Origin: Marisa cornuarietis
Taxonomy: Eukaryota; Mollusca; Gastropoda; Architaenioglossa; Ampullariidae
Assembly: GCA_004794655.1 (NCBI GenBank)
Contig: SMMW01000641.1
Location: 310,001-374,000, forward strand
Length of the DNA: 64,000 nt
Reading direction: 5' to 3'
The notes below the pieces were generated by a model that saw nothing but the letters and a program-made list of their open reading frames with translations, searched no databases and was not told where the DNA came from. Both the position numbers and the translations under genes were made by a program. Each line of letters begins with the position of its first letter. The stretch's first letter is position 1. Of this stretch, positions 23,075 to 33,853 are shown piece by piece.

Positions 23075-23479
23075 TAAGGTTACAGTTCCAAACGTTGTCG
23101 TAAAGACAAGACGATATTTTCGCAGTAATCATACAACAATTAGTTTCGTTGAGCGATTAGCAAAAATGAGTGCGATTAGCCTTGTTGACAACAATACGAT
23201 AAGATAAAATAGATTGCACGACACGCTTACAAAGCAATCAGTGTATTTTAATTAAAACAATACCTGGCTGGGAGTTTTTCACAACTTCACTCCGAGGTCT
23301 GCTCGTTAGCGGATGACTGTTACAGAGACCAGAGTTCACGTGGGCTGCTGCAACTTGGAGCAACCACCTGTATACTGCTCATAGTGTCTCGTTAACCTCT
23401 TCTAGTATGTTCCTTTAGGAACACGCTCCGTCCTCTACCTTCTTCACTATTTTTCTCTCTCACTTTCTCTCGTGTCAGG

Positions 23480-23945
23480 CTATACTTCCTTGACAGGAAA
23501 GCAGGTATACCGCACACAGACAATAAAGACAGCGGGTAGGCGGACAGGATATGTAGACAACAAGAAGGGGCAGTGGACAGGTATGTAGACATGTAGACAG
23601 GAAGACAGGACAGCAGACAGGCATGTAAATATATAGACAGGAGAACAGGACAGCTGGCAGACCGTCTTGTAAACAGTACAGATAGACACGCATGGAAAGA
23701 GCTGAAAGACAATCAAATAGACAGGAAGACAGCAGAGTTGAGAGGCGGGCAACCAAACAGGAAGACAGGACACCTGACGGGTATGTAGACGTGAGGACAG
23801 GATAACTGATAGATAGAGAGGACTGACGATAGACAGACATGTAGACAGGAAGACAGTGCATCTGAAATGCATGCAGGCAGAAGCACAGGGCAGCTGTCGG
23901 GTGTGTAGACAAAAAGACAGGACAGCTTACAGACAGACATTTTTT
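23480..23945. repeat. degenerate GACAGGA-rich repeat
   Basis: About 465 bp rich in AGACAGGAAGACAGGACAGC and ATGTAGACA phrases with irregular spacing, an old diverged array. The Cys/Leu/Ser-rich minus-strand frames of 83-145 codons here are translations of this repeat and are not called. Confidence 0.7.
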
Positions 23946-24061
23946 TTACTGTGAATACAATCATCCATCCTTTACATTGTGACTGATACTCACTCTCACT
24001 CTCGCTTTAGTCTTCAGTCAAGACACAAAGAAAGCTTTGACTGGCATCTGAAACGATTTGC

Positions 24062-24067
24062 TTTATT
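24062..24067 (-). terminator. polyadenylation signal of GPCR4
   Basis: AATAAA on the minus strand, 61 bp beyond the stop codon of the assembled GPCR4 (TAA at 24128-24130). The position is what a short 3' UTR would need and independently supports the last exon. Confidence 0.6.
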
Positions 24068-24127
24068 TTAAGCACAAATTGAGAGCAAGTGTCGTGGGTT
24101 ACGAGCTGTAGTGTAGTCGAGGGTAAC

Positions 24128-25239
24128 TTAAGAACTCGTCGACTTTCGGAGGCCAAGAAGAGACAAGAGGGTTCGGCGGAACTGTGATCCTTGTGTGACG
24201 TAGAATACGAACCTGAAGGTGCTGTTGACACTGGCTGCAGCATCTTTGACAGCCACAACAGCGTTGAACAAATTTCTGGAGAAGCGTGAAACAAAATTAT
24301 TTGTAGTGTAACAGCAAGGTGTGTTTTACCTAACGACTTCCTTCATTAACCACGTAGACGAGAATGCAAATACCAACGAACAAAAGAAAATCAAAAAATG
24401 AAAAAAAGAAATGGCGGGATTTGAACGTCTGTAAAGAGATCACAACGCCACACCTCAGAACAAACTGACTGACCACTACCATCAGACGACCACTACCATC
24501 AGACGACTCAACCACTGCCTACAGGCTAAAACTTCTTTTGCAAAAAATACCATGGGAATACATTAAGACTAATTAATTGCAAATTAAATATTGACCACAC
24601 GGTCAGAAGCTCGTGATGAAGACAAGGAAAGGACAAGTCTTATTACCCAAATCTCCCAGTCAAACTGAACTCTGGCCAGAATTTCATGGCATCCTTGAGG
24701 ATGGCCGGCAGGACGCAGACGATGTGTAGACAGCAGACAGCCACCAGCATCGTGTGCAACTTGGCCTCCGCCTTACTGATTGTCATCCCGCCTGGCGATT
24801 GGCTGCCGGTCACCTGCTGACGCCAGCTATTGGCTGATCTCAGGCGATGCTTAATGATGACTGTACACACGGTCAGCAAGAGCAGCGACAGGACTGGGAA
24901 TCCGAAGATGACGATGATGTTGTCCAAAGTGTCGAAAAAGACAGGGTGTCCCAGGTAAAAGCTTTTAAAGATAAATTAAAGAAAACAATCCTAATTAAAA
25001 CCTAGGAGTTATTTATTAATTCTTTTAAGGAGGTTAGGCTAGAAACTGTTTTAGTAACGAGGGATGAGGACGGACAATTTGGTTGCTGTCAACCAGTTTA
25101 TTAAAGTAGCGTGTGCAGCGCACGTAGTACTAAACACTGAACTAGACTCATCTAATAAAATACAAACTTGTGGGAAAAAAGACGTGATAGGAAAATGAGT
25201 ATGAAGGTGGCAGTGAACAAAACAAAAAAAATCTACCGA

Positions 25240-25309
<70 letters not shown>

Positions 25310-25765
25310 TAAAAACACATAGAAAAAGAACAAACATATGAAGAGTCGGAAGTTACCTGGACGACCCGATCTCATATAATATTGTTCTCAACTCGAGGTC
25401 GTAAAAACAGCTGACTTCAAATTCAAACCCGTTCATTATGAAGTAGCTGATAACGAAGATAAAGACGGTGACGATGCCGGCGACGACTACTTTCAAGCTG
25501 CACAAGTTGCGGGCCTTGAGTGGATGTAAGATGCTGACCAGTCGCTCCACGGCCGTCAGCGTGGTCAGAAAGTTGGACATGAAGAGAAAAATGGTGGCCT
25601 ACAGACCGGACACAGTAAAAGAAACATCGCATAATGTTATAGAGAATGTAGCTTAGCTTTCTGAAGATATATTGATGTGATATAGATGATCATCGTGTTT
25701 GTGAAAATGAGAAGTAATGTCTCCAACCATTTGGTCACGATAAACCAGTTCTTGACCATCGCAAA

Positions 25766-25804
<39 letters not shown>

Positions 25805-27458
25805 CTTACATCCACACATATATGCACTGTGTAGACACACAATCATACCATACTGACACAGAATGCACACACTCTCACTCGAACACCTCCCACCCCACCT
25901 ACCTACCCAACGACCCACACACCTTTACACTCAACACTCCTCACATCTACAGGCACACGCATACCCGTTCATTTCAGTTCTTTGATCTGTACTAGTGTAT
26001 GTTAGGACGGAGGGGGGAGGCAGCAAGCATCGCAGAGCCCTGCACTAAGCGGTAGCAAGCAGGTCCACCATAGGGAATGTGTTTAGAGCCAAGCACAACT
26101 GGAATTAGTGTGAAACCACTGCTCGTCTACCTTCCTGACAATGTGATATTTGGTGACTGTGTGTTGCCATACAGAAGCGCCCAGCCGGCCGTGCAGTGAC
26201 GTCAGCATCACGAGGGTCAGACGGACGGACGTCTGCAGGACGAGGAAGGTGAGGTCAGAGAGGGAGAGAAGCAGCAGACACAGGTTGATTCTCCCTCGCA
26301 AGCCCAGTCTGCCAACAGATGGCAGCACTAACAGTTCGGTTATCGACCTCCTTACTGACAGCCTACAGTGTCAGATGAATTATCCTCAGTGAAGAAACCT
26401 ACTCTCTTCTGACAAAAACACAAAACTCACCTTTCATGAAGTAATATATTCTCCTCTGACACTGACAGATAGTCCCCTCAAGGGAGTGTATTCTCTTTTC
26501 AAGCAATCTCCTACTTTTGAATATTATTTTTTGATATTTGGTAAGGAAGTTAACCAATCCACTGTAGACAAGGTACACACTCAGAAAGTCAGGGAATGTA
26601 GTCACTCCTAAATAGTAAGGTCACATGGTCAGTAAGTTCAAAGGAAGAAAATTAAGGTGAATGTTTAAAGGTGATTGCTTGGTAACTGGCTGCAAATTTA
26701 CCGAAGGTGAACATATTTGAAGAAACTAAAGTAGACGCCCTGTGAAAATTGAGTCGCTGACACCACGCTCTCTTTCTGTTGTTTGTGAACAATAATATTC
26801 TGGACTACTTCGGTCTGAAATAAGTCTTCACGTTATCGTTGTCTTTTAAATGCTTCTTGAAAAAGACTATTTCCCTCATCAAAAGAGAAATGTCCACACA
26901 GACTTTACAAAAGTTCATAAGGTCGTCCCTGTCCCTGACTTCGTGTATGTAACAGACAATAGTAAGGCGCTAGCTGGCAATCCCCCCCCCATACTCTCCT
27001 ACCAGCTCTTCCCCTCAAAGAAGACTAACCCCGACAGTGACTACAGTGCAGCACTGTATTAACGACGACGATTACTATTGCGATAACTGCTGACAATAGC
27101 GCGGGTAGGTGTTATCTGAGGTAGATACAACAACACAATTCATTATAAAATGTTATCGCATATCAAACAAGAGATGAATAAGATTTGCCAACCTGTAAAA
27201 CACGATGCAGCTGAGACTGTTGGTGACGACCCCCACCACCATCAGGACCGGCATGATTCCGCAGTAGACGACCATCTCCAGCACGCGCAAGGTAAAGGCG
27301 GAAATGACGTCACTGGAGTCGTAGGCCACTTGTTTCTTAACGTAAAACCTACAGCCTGTGGATACAGCGCTGGCTGTGGTGTTAGTGTCTGTGGCATCGG
27401 ATCTCATCCCGTAAGTAACATGAGACGTGCTGTCAACAAATGTCATCCTTGCAGACAT
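24128..27458 (-). CDS. class A GPCR, divergent five-exon paralog 4
   Basis: Five exons join to 1149 nt, 382 residues: 27193-27458, 26131-26308, 25357-25598, 24647-24961 and 24128-24275. All four introns (884, 532, 395, 371 bp) are GT-AG and every junction keeps frame (phases 2, 0, 2, 2). The product aligns with GPCR1 along its length: TM1 VVTN (Asn80), TM2 LSLSD (Asp107), Glu166-Arg167-Leu168 for DRY, ECL2 Cys212, SFYLGH before TM5, TM6 VLP (Pro314), and TM7 NSTFRFVFY (351-359) followed by QGSQFRRTL. Oddities: Arg355 replaces the NPxxY Asn; the second N-terminal cysteine and the ECL3 cysteine of its paralogs are Asp47 and Gly334; there is no TM3 cysteine. The ATG context AGGATG is favourable. 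A poly(A) signal follows. It is a probable plasma-membrane receptor, ligand unknown. Confidence 0.85.
25237..25307. repeat. (GAAA)n microsatellite in GPCR4 intron 3
   Basis: About 18 GAAA tetranucleotides wholly within intron 3. Read on the gene's strand it is a TTTC polypyrimidine tract. Confidence 0.95.
25764..25804. repeat. (CA)n(TA)n microsatellite in GPCR4 intron 2
   Basis: About 13 CA followed by about 8 TA dinucleotides, inside intron 2. Confidence 0.9.
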
Positions 27459-28349
27459 CCTGGGCTTCTGTCATCAGCATTCAACCGACCAGACGACGTC
27501 TACAAACAAACGCTCGGCTTCTTGCCGTGTGCCATAACATTCAAAGTCAATTCTGTTTTATTTAAATACTTTTTGCGATGTTTCAGTGATAGTTCATTTA
27601 AAATAAACTGCAAAGAATCTACACGTCCTGTCAATTAATTTCAGTCATATCTTAACGTTCACGTGATCACGTGGACTGCTCTCCAGTGTCTCATCTTCTC
27701 CCCTCGTCGAGTCTTTCTTCTTAGAAAATGTACAGTGCGCCATTCGTCTCTGAAATTAGTCTTCTCGACCAAGATGACATAAAGAATGCAAACACAAGTC
27801 TTTGAAGGGATGATACGTCCACAATACTATTATTAGTAGTAGTAGTATATTAAATCCTCACTTACAACTCTTTGACTAGACGGCACAAGCATGGCGAGCG
27901 TGGTACAGTCACGGGTCACTTAAATGCCGGCGTTTTGTAGACGATGATGTTTAGCTGCTCGATACAACGATCAATTCCTCGCATCATTCACAACTGGCCG
28001 TCGAGGAACTTGAGTTCTAATGAGAAGGGATCAAGATGTTTGTCGAAGGAGGACAGGGGATGGCGTGACAGCAAATACAAGTTGAAGAGCATCTAAAAGC
28101 TGCCATGAAGATGTGAAAGTCGTCACCTGTGCAGGTAAATGTCTTGTGGATGTTGGTGTCGATAACGCAGGTTGGACAGACGACTCCCAAGATGTAGCAA
28201 AGTGCGATGAGGAGAGGGTGGGGGGTCGTAGGCTGTGATGAATCATAATAATATCATGGAGAGACGAGAAATAGTCATGAGCGCATTCATTTTCGAAGTT
28301 TACAAACACACACATACAGGCACGCATGCATACAAGAAAGACAAATAAG
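27459..28349. other. single-copy sequence upstream of GPCR4
   Basis: About 0.9 kb with no supported gene, expected to hold the GPCR4 promoter. I see no distinctive TATA box close to the start codon. A GTAGTAGTAGTA run lies at about 27836-27847. Confidence 0.4.
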
Positions 28350-28380
28350 TGTTTGTGTGTGTGTGTGTGTGTGTGTGTGC
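28350..28380. repeat. (GT)n microsatellite
   Basis: About 14 GT dinucleotides. Confidence 0.9.
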
Positions 28381-28970
28381 ATCTTTGTGAGTTTAAACTT
28401 GTTTGAAGCAATCAATGTTGTAATCAGAGTGATATGATCGACATAATGTAGCAGAAACACATATTTACACTTGTTTGACTGTCTCCTACAGTTTATCCGA
28501 CAAGATCGACATATGGATTGGATTTTGTTGATTCGGTCTTCAAACAATTGCCTCAGTTGGTAAATGTCTTGGAAAAGCAAACTAGACATAATAATGAGTC
28601 CCACGCCTGCCCCTTACGACTAGAATATCTCACCAGTGGTGTGGAAGACTTTCTTCTCGTCCCGCGGTCACCTGCTGTGTGTACATCGTCACATCGACAA
28701 ACATCAAAGACAGGCCACATCAAAGGATTTATTGCCGACTGTGTTAGTGTTGCCTTTACTGTACTGTCTACCTGTGTCCTCTGTTGGCAGGTGTAGGCGG
28801 AAGCACTTTCCTGGGAAACCAAATAACCAAGTGACTATTACCTTCACTGCCTAAACCCTCGGCGTTAGAATGGTTTGGAATTGTGTAGAATAAGTCAATG
28901 AGCGATGGGGAAACAATGTATAGGTATAATCTCCTTCTCTTGTCTGTGTCCCCAAATAAATCCGATCCCA

Positions 28971-29092
28971 CATCTGTTGTGTTGATAGGGAGAATTCGCT
29001 CAGATACGACAGGCTTCCCAAAAGTGACCTGCTACACATTGGAAATGACCAATCAGCTGGCTGATGGAAGAGTTTATCACGTGACACTGACA
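28971..29092 (+). CDS. candidate internal exon of an unidentified gene
   Basis: A stretch bounded by an acceptor-like TCTGTTGTGTTGATAG (ending about 28988) and a strong donor ACTGACAG|GTAAAT (about 29092). Only one frame is open across it, encoding a peptide with TTGFPKVTCYTLEMTNQ and GRVYHVTLTG. The alternating hydrophobic pattern with a central Cys-Tyr would suit a beta-sandwich extracellular domain. I recognise no family and could not link it convincingly to neighbouring exons. It may be chance. Confidence 0.3.
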
Positions 29093-29419
29093 GGTAAATC
29101 ATTGAGAGTGAGTATCTCCCTGCACACTGAGGAATAAAAACATTATGCAAACACTGAGTGGTGAGAACATCTACTGTACACTACATGATAAATAAACCAT
29201 GTAGTCTACAACTGGACTGAGCCACTGTGTAACTAAATACTAACTAAATAATCTCACCAGACCATTGGTTAGTCGCTGTTCCAAAAGCACCAGCACCATT
29301 CTGTCCCTTCCTCTTTTGTTGTTCTAGGAAAGAGGAGGAAAGTTCCCAAAGAAAGATTTCGACTAAAATTCAGGCTCTTACTCGTCGGATGCCTACCTTA
29401 TCTAGTGACTAACATTGTC

Positions 29420-30100
29420 TTCCTTTACCATCTACTACACTCCCAACTACCATCTACTACACTGCCAACTACCATCTACTACACTCCCTTTACCATCTAC
29501 TACACTGCCAACTATCATCTACTACACTCCCTTTACCATCTACTACACTGCCAACTACCATCTACTACACTGCCAACTACCATCTACTACACTGCCAACT
29601 ACCATCTACTACACTCCCAACTACCATCTACTACACTGCCAACTACCATCTACTACACTCCCAACTACCATCTACTACACTCTCAACTACCATCTACTAC
29701 ACTACCTTTACCATCTACTACACTGCCAACTACCATCTACTACACTCCCAACTACCATCTACTACACTCCCTTTACCATCTACTACACTGCCAACTACCA
29801 TCTACTACACTGCCAACTACCATCTACTACACTGCCAACTACCATCTACTACACTGCCTTTACCATCTACTACACTGCCAACTACCATCTACTACACTGC
29901 CTTTACCATCTACTACACTGCCAACTACCATCTACTACACTGCCAACTACCATCTACTACACTGCCAACTACCATCTACTACACTGCCTTTACCATCTAC
30001 TACACTGCCAACTACCATCTACTACACTGCCTTTACCATCTACTACACTGCCAACTACCATCTACTACACTGCCAACTACCATCTACTACACTGCCAACT
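29420..30100. repeat. 22-bp minisatellite, about 31 copies
   Basis: Units of 22 bp in two main forms, AACTACCATCTACTACACTG+CC and CTTTACCATCTACTACACTG+CC, intermixed along 680 bp. Two forward frames remain open for 230-270 codons (Leu/Tyr/Thr-rich) only because the array lacks stops in those frames. They are not called as genes. Confidence 0.95.
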
Positions 30101-30344
30101 TAGCCAACCTTGGAATCCACAAAAGATTTGCTTTGTCCAAAAATGTCTTCTCTTTAGTGCTTCCTTCAAGTGCAGGTGGGTTGACTTGTCTGAGTTGGTT
30201 TGGGAATATTTTTTTCGACAACTGCTTTAGTTGTTAGTGTTAGCAGCATTGTACTGTGCACGAGACGAATCAATAGTCCTTCGCCCAAGAAATAAATATT
30301 TATTTCCTTCATTAGACGAGGACAAACTTACAATACATGTTGAA

Positions 30345-30393
30345 TCTCTTTCTCTCTCTCTCTCTCTCTCTCACGCTGTCTCTCTCTGCTCCC

Positions 30394-30447
<54 letters not shown>

Positions 30448-30545
30448 TTCTCTCTGTGTGTGTGTGTGTCTCTCTCACACACACACACACACACATACGC
30501 TGTCTCTCTCTCTGTCTCTCTGTCTCTCTCTCTCACACGGACGCG
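30345..30545. repeat. compound (TC)n/(CA)n/(GT)n microsatellite
   Basis: About 200 bp alternating between TC, CA and GT blocks on the plus strand. All forward frames are low-complexity. Confidence 0.93.
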
Positions 30546-32154
30546 TGTGTTTGATATTAATAAATTCTATTACATGTAACATTCACCTAAAGAAGAATGT
30601 CTCAAACTACACAATTTCTGTAACTGAGGACTAACATAGGTCCTAGCTAAGGGGAAGCCACTGTACAGTTGACGAATCAATTATTATGATGAATTGCGCC
30701 CCTTCCATCGTAGTTTCAAAATGTTGCCAGCGGTTCTATAGAATGATTAGTTTAGTTTTTTTGCCTGTCTGTCCTATTTAGTGTCTTGTTTAGCTTCCTT
30801 TCGTCTCCTACAAAACCTCTTTCCACGACCATACAATAAACGTGTGTGTTGGTATTAAAGTTATACCGGGTACCATCTTCACCCACCCTCAAAGGAAGCC
30901 TGTGAACTTTCCTCTACTTTATTAACTAATTTATAAATGAATCCATTAAGTGGTTGGCTGTAGTTAGGTTTCATCACGAGTCAAGTCAGTTATGTGTGTG
31001 ACCAAACTCTGTGATTTGAAAATGATCAGTCTACCCGTAATCTGTGTGTTGTGCGCCACTAGAGTCGGGTAGCCTGTACACGTCCATGTGTGGCCCCAGT
31101 CAATGGGGAAAATCCCATTAGGTTTATTATTTTTCAGACGACTTATGACAATATTATACTATTTTAAGTAAATTCCATAATTAAATATAAGTGATGTTAA
31201 AGATTATTCTACTGTTATACTGCACTTAACTCGAATTCTGTCATGTGTGAAGTATTTTTATTTACAATTTGATAAAACAGAAGAAAAACATTGTATTGTT
31301 TACATGTAGATGTTAAAACCAAACTAGCAAGTTATACCGAGATGAAGGCCTTATAAGAAAGCTTCGTATTTAATTGCATGAGAGGGTCCGGAGCTTTCGG
31401 GTTACAGTTTGAGAAAACACGATGACCGACTGCGACAGCTTGACTCTACTCTTTTGTTGTTGTTGTTGTTTTATGGCGTGTTACCGGGTATCCATCGCCA
31501 ATGTAATCTCTCTAGAGACAGATCCTACACAACTACGCCCACCCTCACACCGACCCACCTACTATTATTTTCTACACAATCTTCTCATTGACTTCCTTCA
31601 TAAATTAGCCAGGTTAATTAGCAGTCTTTAACTATGTTTAACTAGAGACAAAGTTCGAAGTTGTTGTGGTACTTGTCCAGACTCCATAGCTTTCTGAATG
31701 GATCATGTCCCTCATAACTAACTATCATACTATAGATTGGCTGTGACCTCTCACCGTGCAACCAATCTTCAGAAGGAATAACACTTGGAACTTGAATACT
31801 ATATTTGAACACTATTGACACATAATAATATTAAACATCAGGTTTGGCTATATTATCTGGCAAGTGTATAAACAACCATCATATTAATAGTTTTTCAACC
31901 GAGTCACATATTTGACTGGAGTGTCCGCCTACACTCGGGCAAAAACTGGAAAATATCTTCTGGCCGAAACCTGGCAAACCATAAGAGCATGCTTTACCTG
32001 TTTTATGATCCGTCAACAGACATTTTTCAAACCATCAAACCTGAATGTCGGATCTCCCCACTAAACTAAAGTGTTCAGCGGATAAATGAATCGACATCGC
32101 TGACAGATTTCTTTGTTATCTGAAAAGAAACTTTGTAATTCAGTAGTGTAGGAG
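30546..32154. other. single-copy sequence, no supported gene
   Basis: About 1.6 kb AT-rich. No domain, RNA or mobile-element signature was recognised. Confidence 0.5.
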
Positions 32155-32688
32155 GCTTTCACAGGCTAGCCTCCTAGCTGTCTGTCAACTCACAACTCAT
32201 ACCAGCCTCCTAGCTGTCTGTCAACTCACAATTCATACCAGCCTCCTAGCTCTCAGTCTGCTCACAACTCACACCAGCCTCCTAGCTCTCAGTCTGCTCA
32301 CAACTCATACCAGCCTCCTAACTGTCAGTCAACTCACAACTCATACTTACCTCCTAGCTGTCTGTCAACTCACAATTCATACCAGCCTCCTAGCTCTCAG
32401 TCTGCTCACAACTCACACCAGCCTCCTAGCTCTCAGTCTGCTCACAACTCATACCAGCCTCCTAACTGTCAGTCAACTCACAACTCATACTTACCTCCTA
32501 GCTGTCTGTCAACTCACAACTCATACCAGCCTCCTAGCTCTCAGTCTGCTCACAACTCATACCAGCCTCCTAACTGTCAGTCAACTCACAACTCATACTT
32601 ACCTCCTAGCTGTCTGTCAACTCACAACTCATACCAGCCTCCTAGCTGTCAGTCAACTCACAATTCATACTTACCTCCTAGCTCTCAG
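32155..32688. repeat. 36-bp satellite, left segment
   Basis: Fifteen or so units of the same 36-bp satellite that continues after the solo LTR. Units here mix CAGCCTCCTAGCTCTCAGTC, CTTACCTCCTAGCTGTCTGT and CAGCCTCCTAACTGTCAGTC forms, and a block of several units is itself repeated (about 32200-32470 and 32380-32600). Before the LTR inserted, this and 33849-37700 were one array. Confidence 0.95.
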
Positions 32689-33853
32689 TGTCACGGACCA
32701 GTCCGTGCCATAGTTTTTTCAGGCTATGTTAACCCCTTAACAACTTAGGATTGTCACGTGTGGATAGAGGGTATGCTGGAATGAATGTGATCGGTAGAGA
32801 AGTAAGGGTTAAATTTAGTGAACACTGCTCAGCAGTAGAGTTGAGAGTGAAAGAAATCCTATAAAAGATGTTCAGGCCCGGGATACTGGAGGGAGGAGAA
32901 GGATAGAGAACAGTGGTAAGACGTGCCGAGTCACGCGAGAGAGAGAAGGAAATAGAGAGAGAGAGAGAAGGGGTAAGACGTGCCGAGTCACGCGAGACAG
33001 AAGGACATTGAAGGAGAAATCGATCCTGTGTGGAAAACATCATCGAGAAGTGGTCTTAATGGTGAGGGCGACAGTACCAGGAGCCTACCGGACCCAGCAG
33101 CGGCTGGAGAAAGTACTACCGTCGAGGAGAAGCGATGTTGTCAGGAGACTGACCGGACCCCGCAGTGTCTGGATATCTTAAACTACTGAGGACTGGCGAG
33201 CCGGCCAGTGGGGCATTCTCGGCCCCGTTACGTCTACAAGGAGTATCTACGCTGCTAACCCCGTGACCCCCCACCCCCTCGTCCACACGGCCTGTGTGTG
33301 CGTCGTCGAGTGTCGGAAAGAACTGTGTGTGCAGTCAAAGTGTTAATTTTTCACCCCCGGGGAAGGGTGACCAGAGCGATGATTTGGATTATCTGTCATT
33401 GGTGTTCTTTATGTGTATGAATAGTGATATTTGAACTGGTGGATTCTGGGAGATTGGAGGTAGGAAAGGCGACTACCCGAATATAGCTGGCTGCTCCGCT
33501 GTAAGTACTGTCATTGATGACTGTTATTTTGGGAGAGAACAGGACGAGGACATAGTGTCTCGTTTAGAAGGTATACATTGAGAACTTGAACTGTTGGGAA
33601 GGACTGAGAATTTAATAACTGCGATTGGAGTGCGGACTGATGTTTTGATGATTTGACTGTTTTGAGAAGTTGATAGTGGACATGTATTAAGAATTTATGT
33701 GTTTATATTTTATGGTGTAAAGTCCTGGGCCACATGATAACTGAAGTAATATGATTTGGACAGCCTCAGGCAATCGTTTTGTGTTTTGTTGAAAGAACGC
33801 GCAAGTGTCAGGCGTGAGTGTGTCTGCAGCACCACCCGTGTCGTGACACTCAG
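32684..33853. mobile_element. solo LTR of an LTR retrotransposon inside the satellite
   Basis: An 1160-bp insert (32689-33848) starts TGTCACG and ends CGTGACA, a perfect 7-bp inverted pair with the canonical TG...CA ends. It is flanked by a direct CTCAG duplication (32684-32688 and 33849-33853). Removing the insert and one CTCAG restores the satellite register. A TATAAAAG box lies at 32860-32867, 171 bp in, as expected for the U3 promoter. A 25-bp segment (GTAAGACGTGCCGAGTCACG...) is repeated directly at 32916 and 32973. No gag or pol frame is present, so this is a solo LTR. The five-base duplication is typical of Ty3/Gypsy or Bel-Pao elements. The plus orientation is inferred from the TATA box. 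Confidence 0.88.

Noticed and set aside
23392..23964. Overlapping Cys/Leu/Ser-rich minus-strand frames up to 145 codons
   Set aside because: They translate a degenerate GACAGGA repeat in several frames at once.
29405..30230. 232- and 271-codon frames rich in Leu, Tyr and Thr
   Set aside because: They are translations of the 22-bp minisatellite in two overlapping frames, without a conserved start or a domain.
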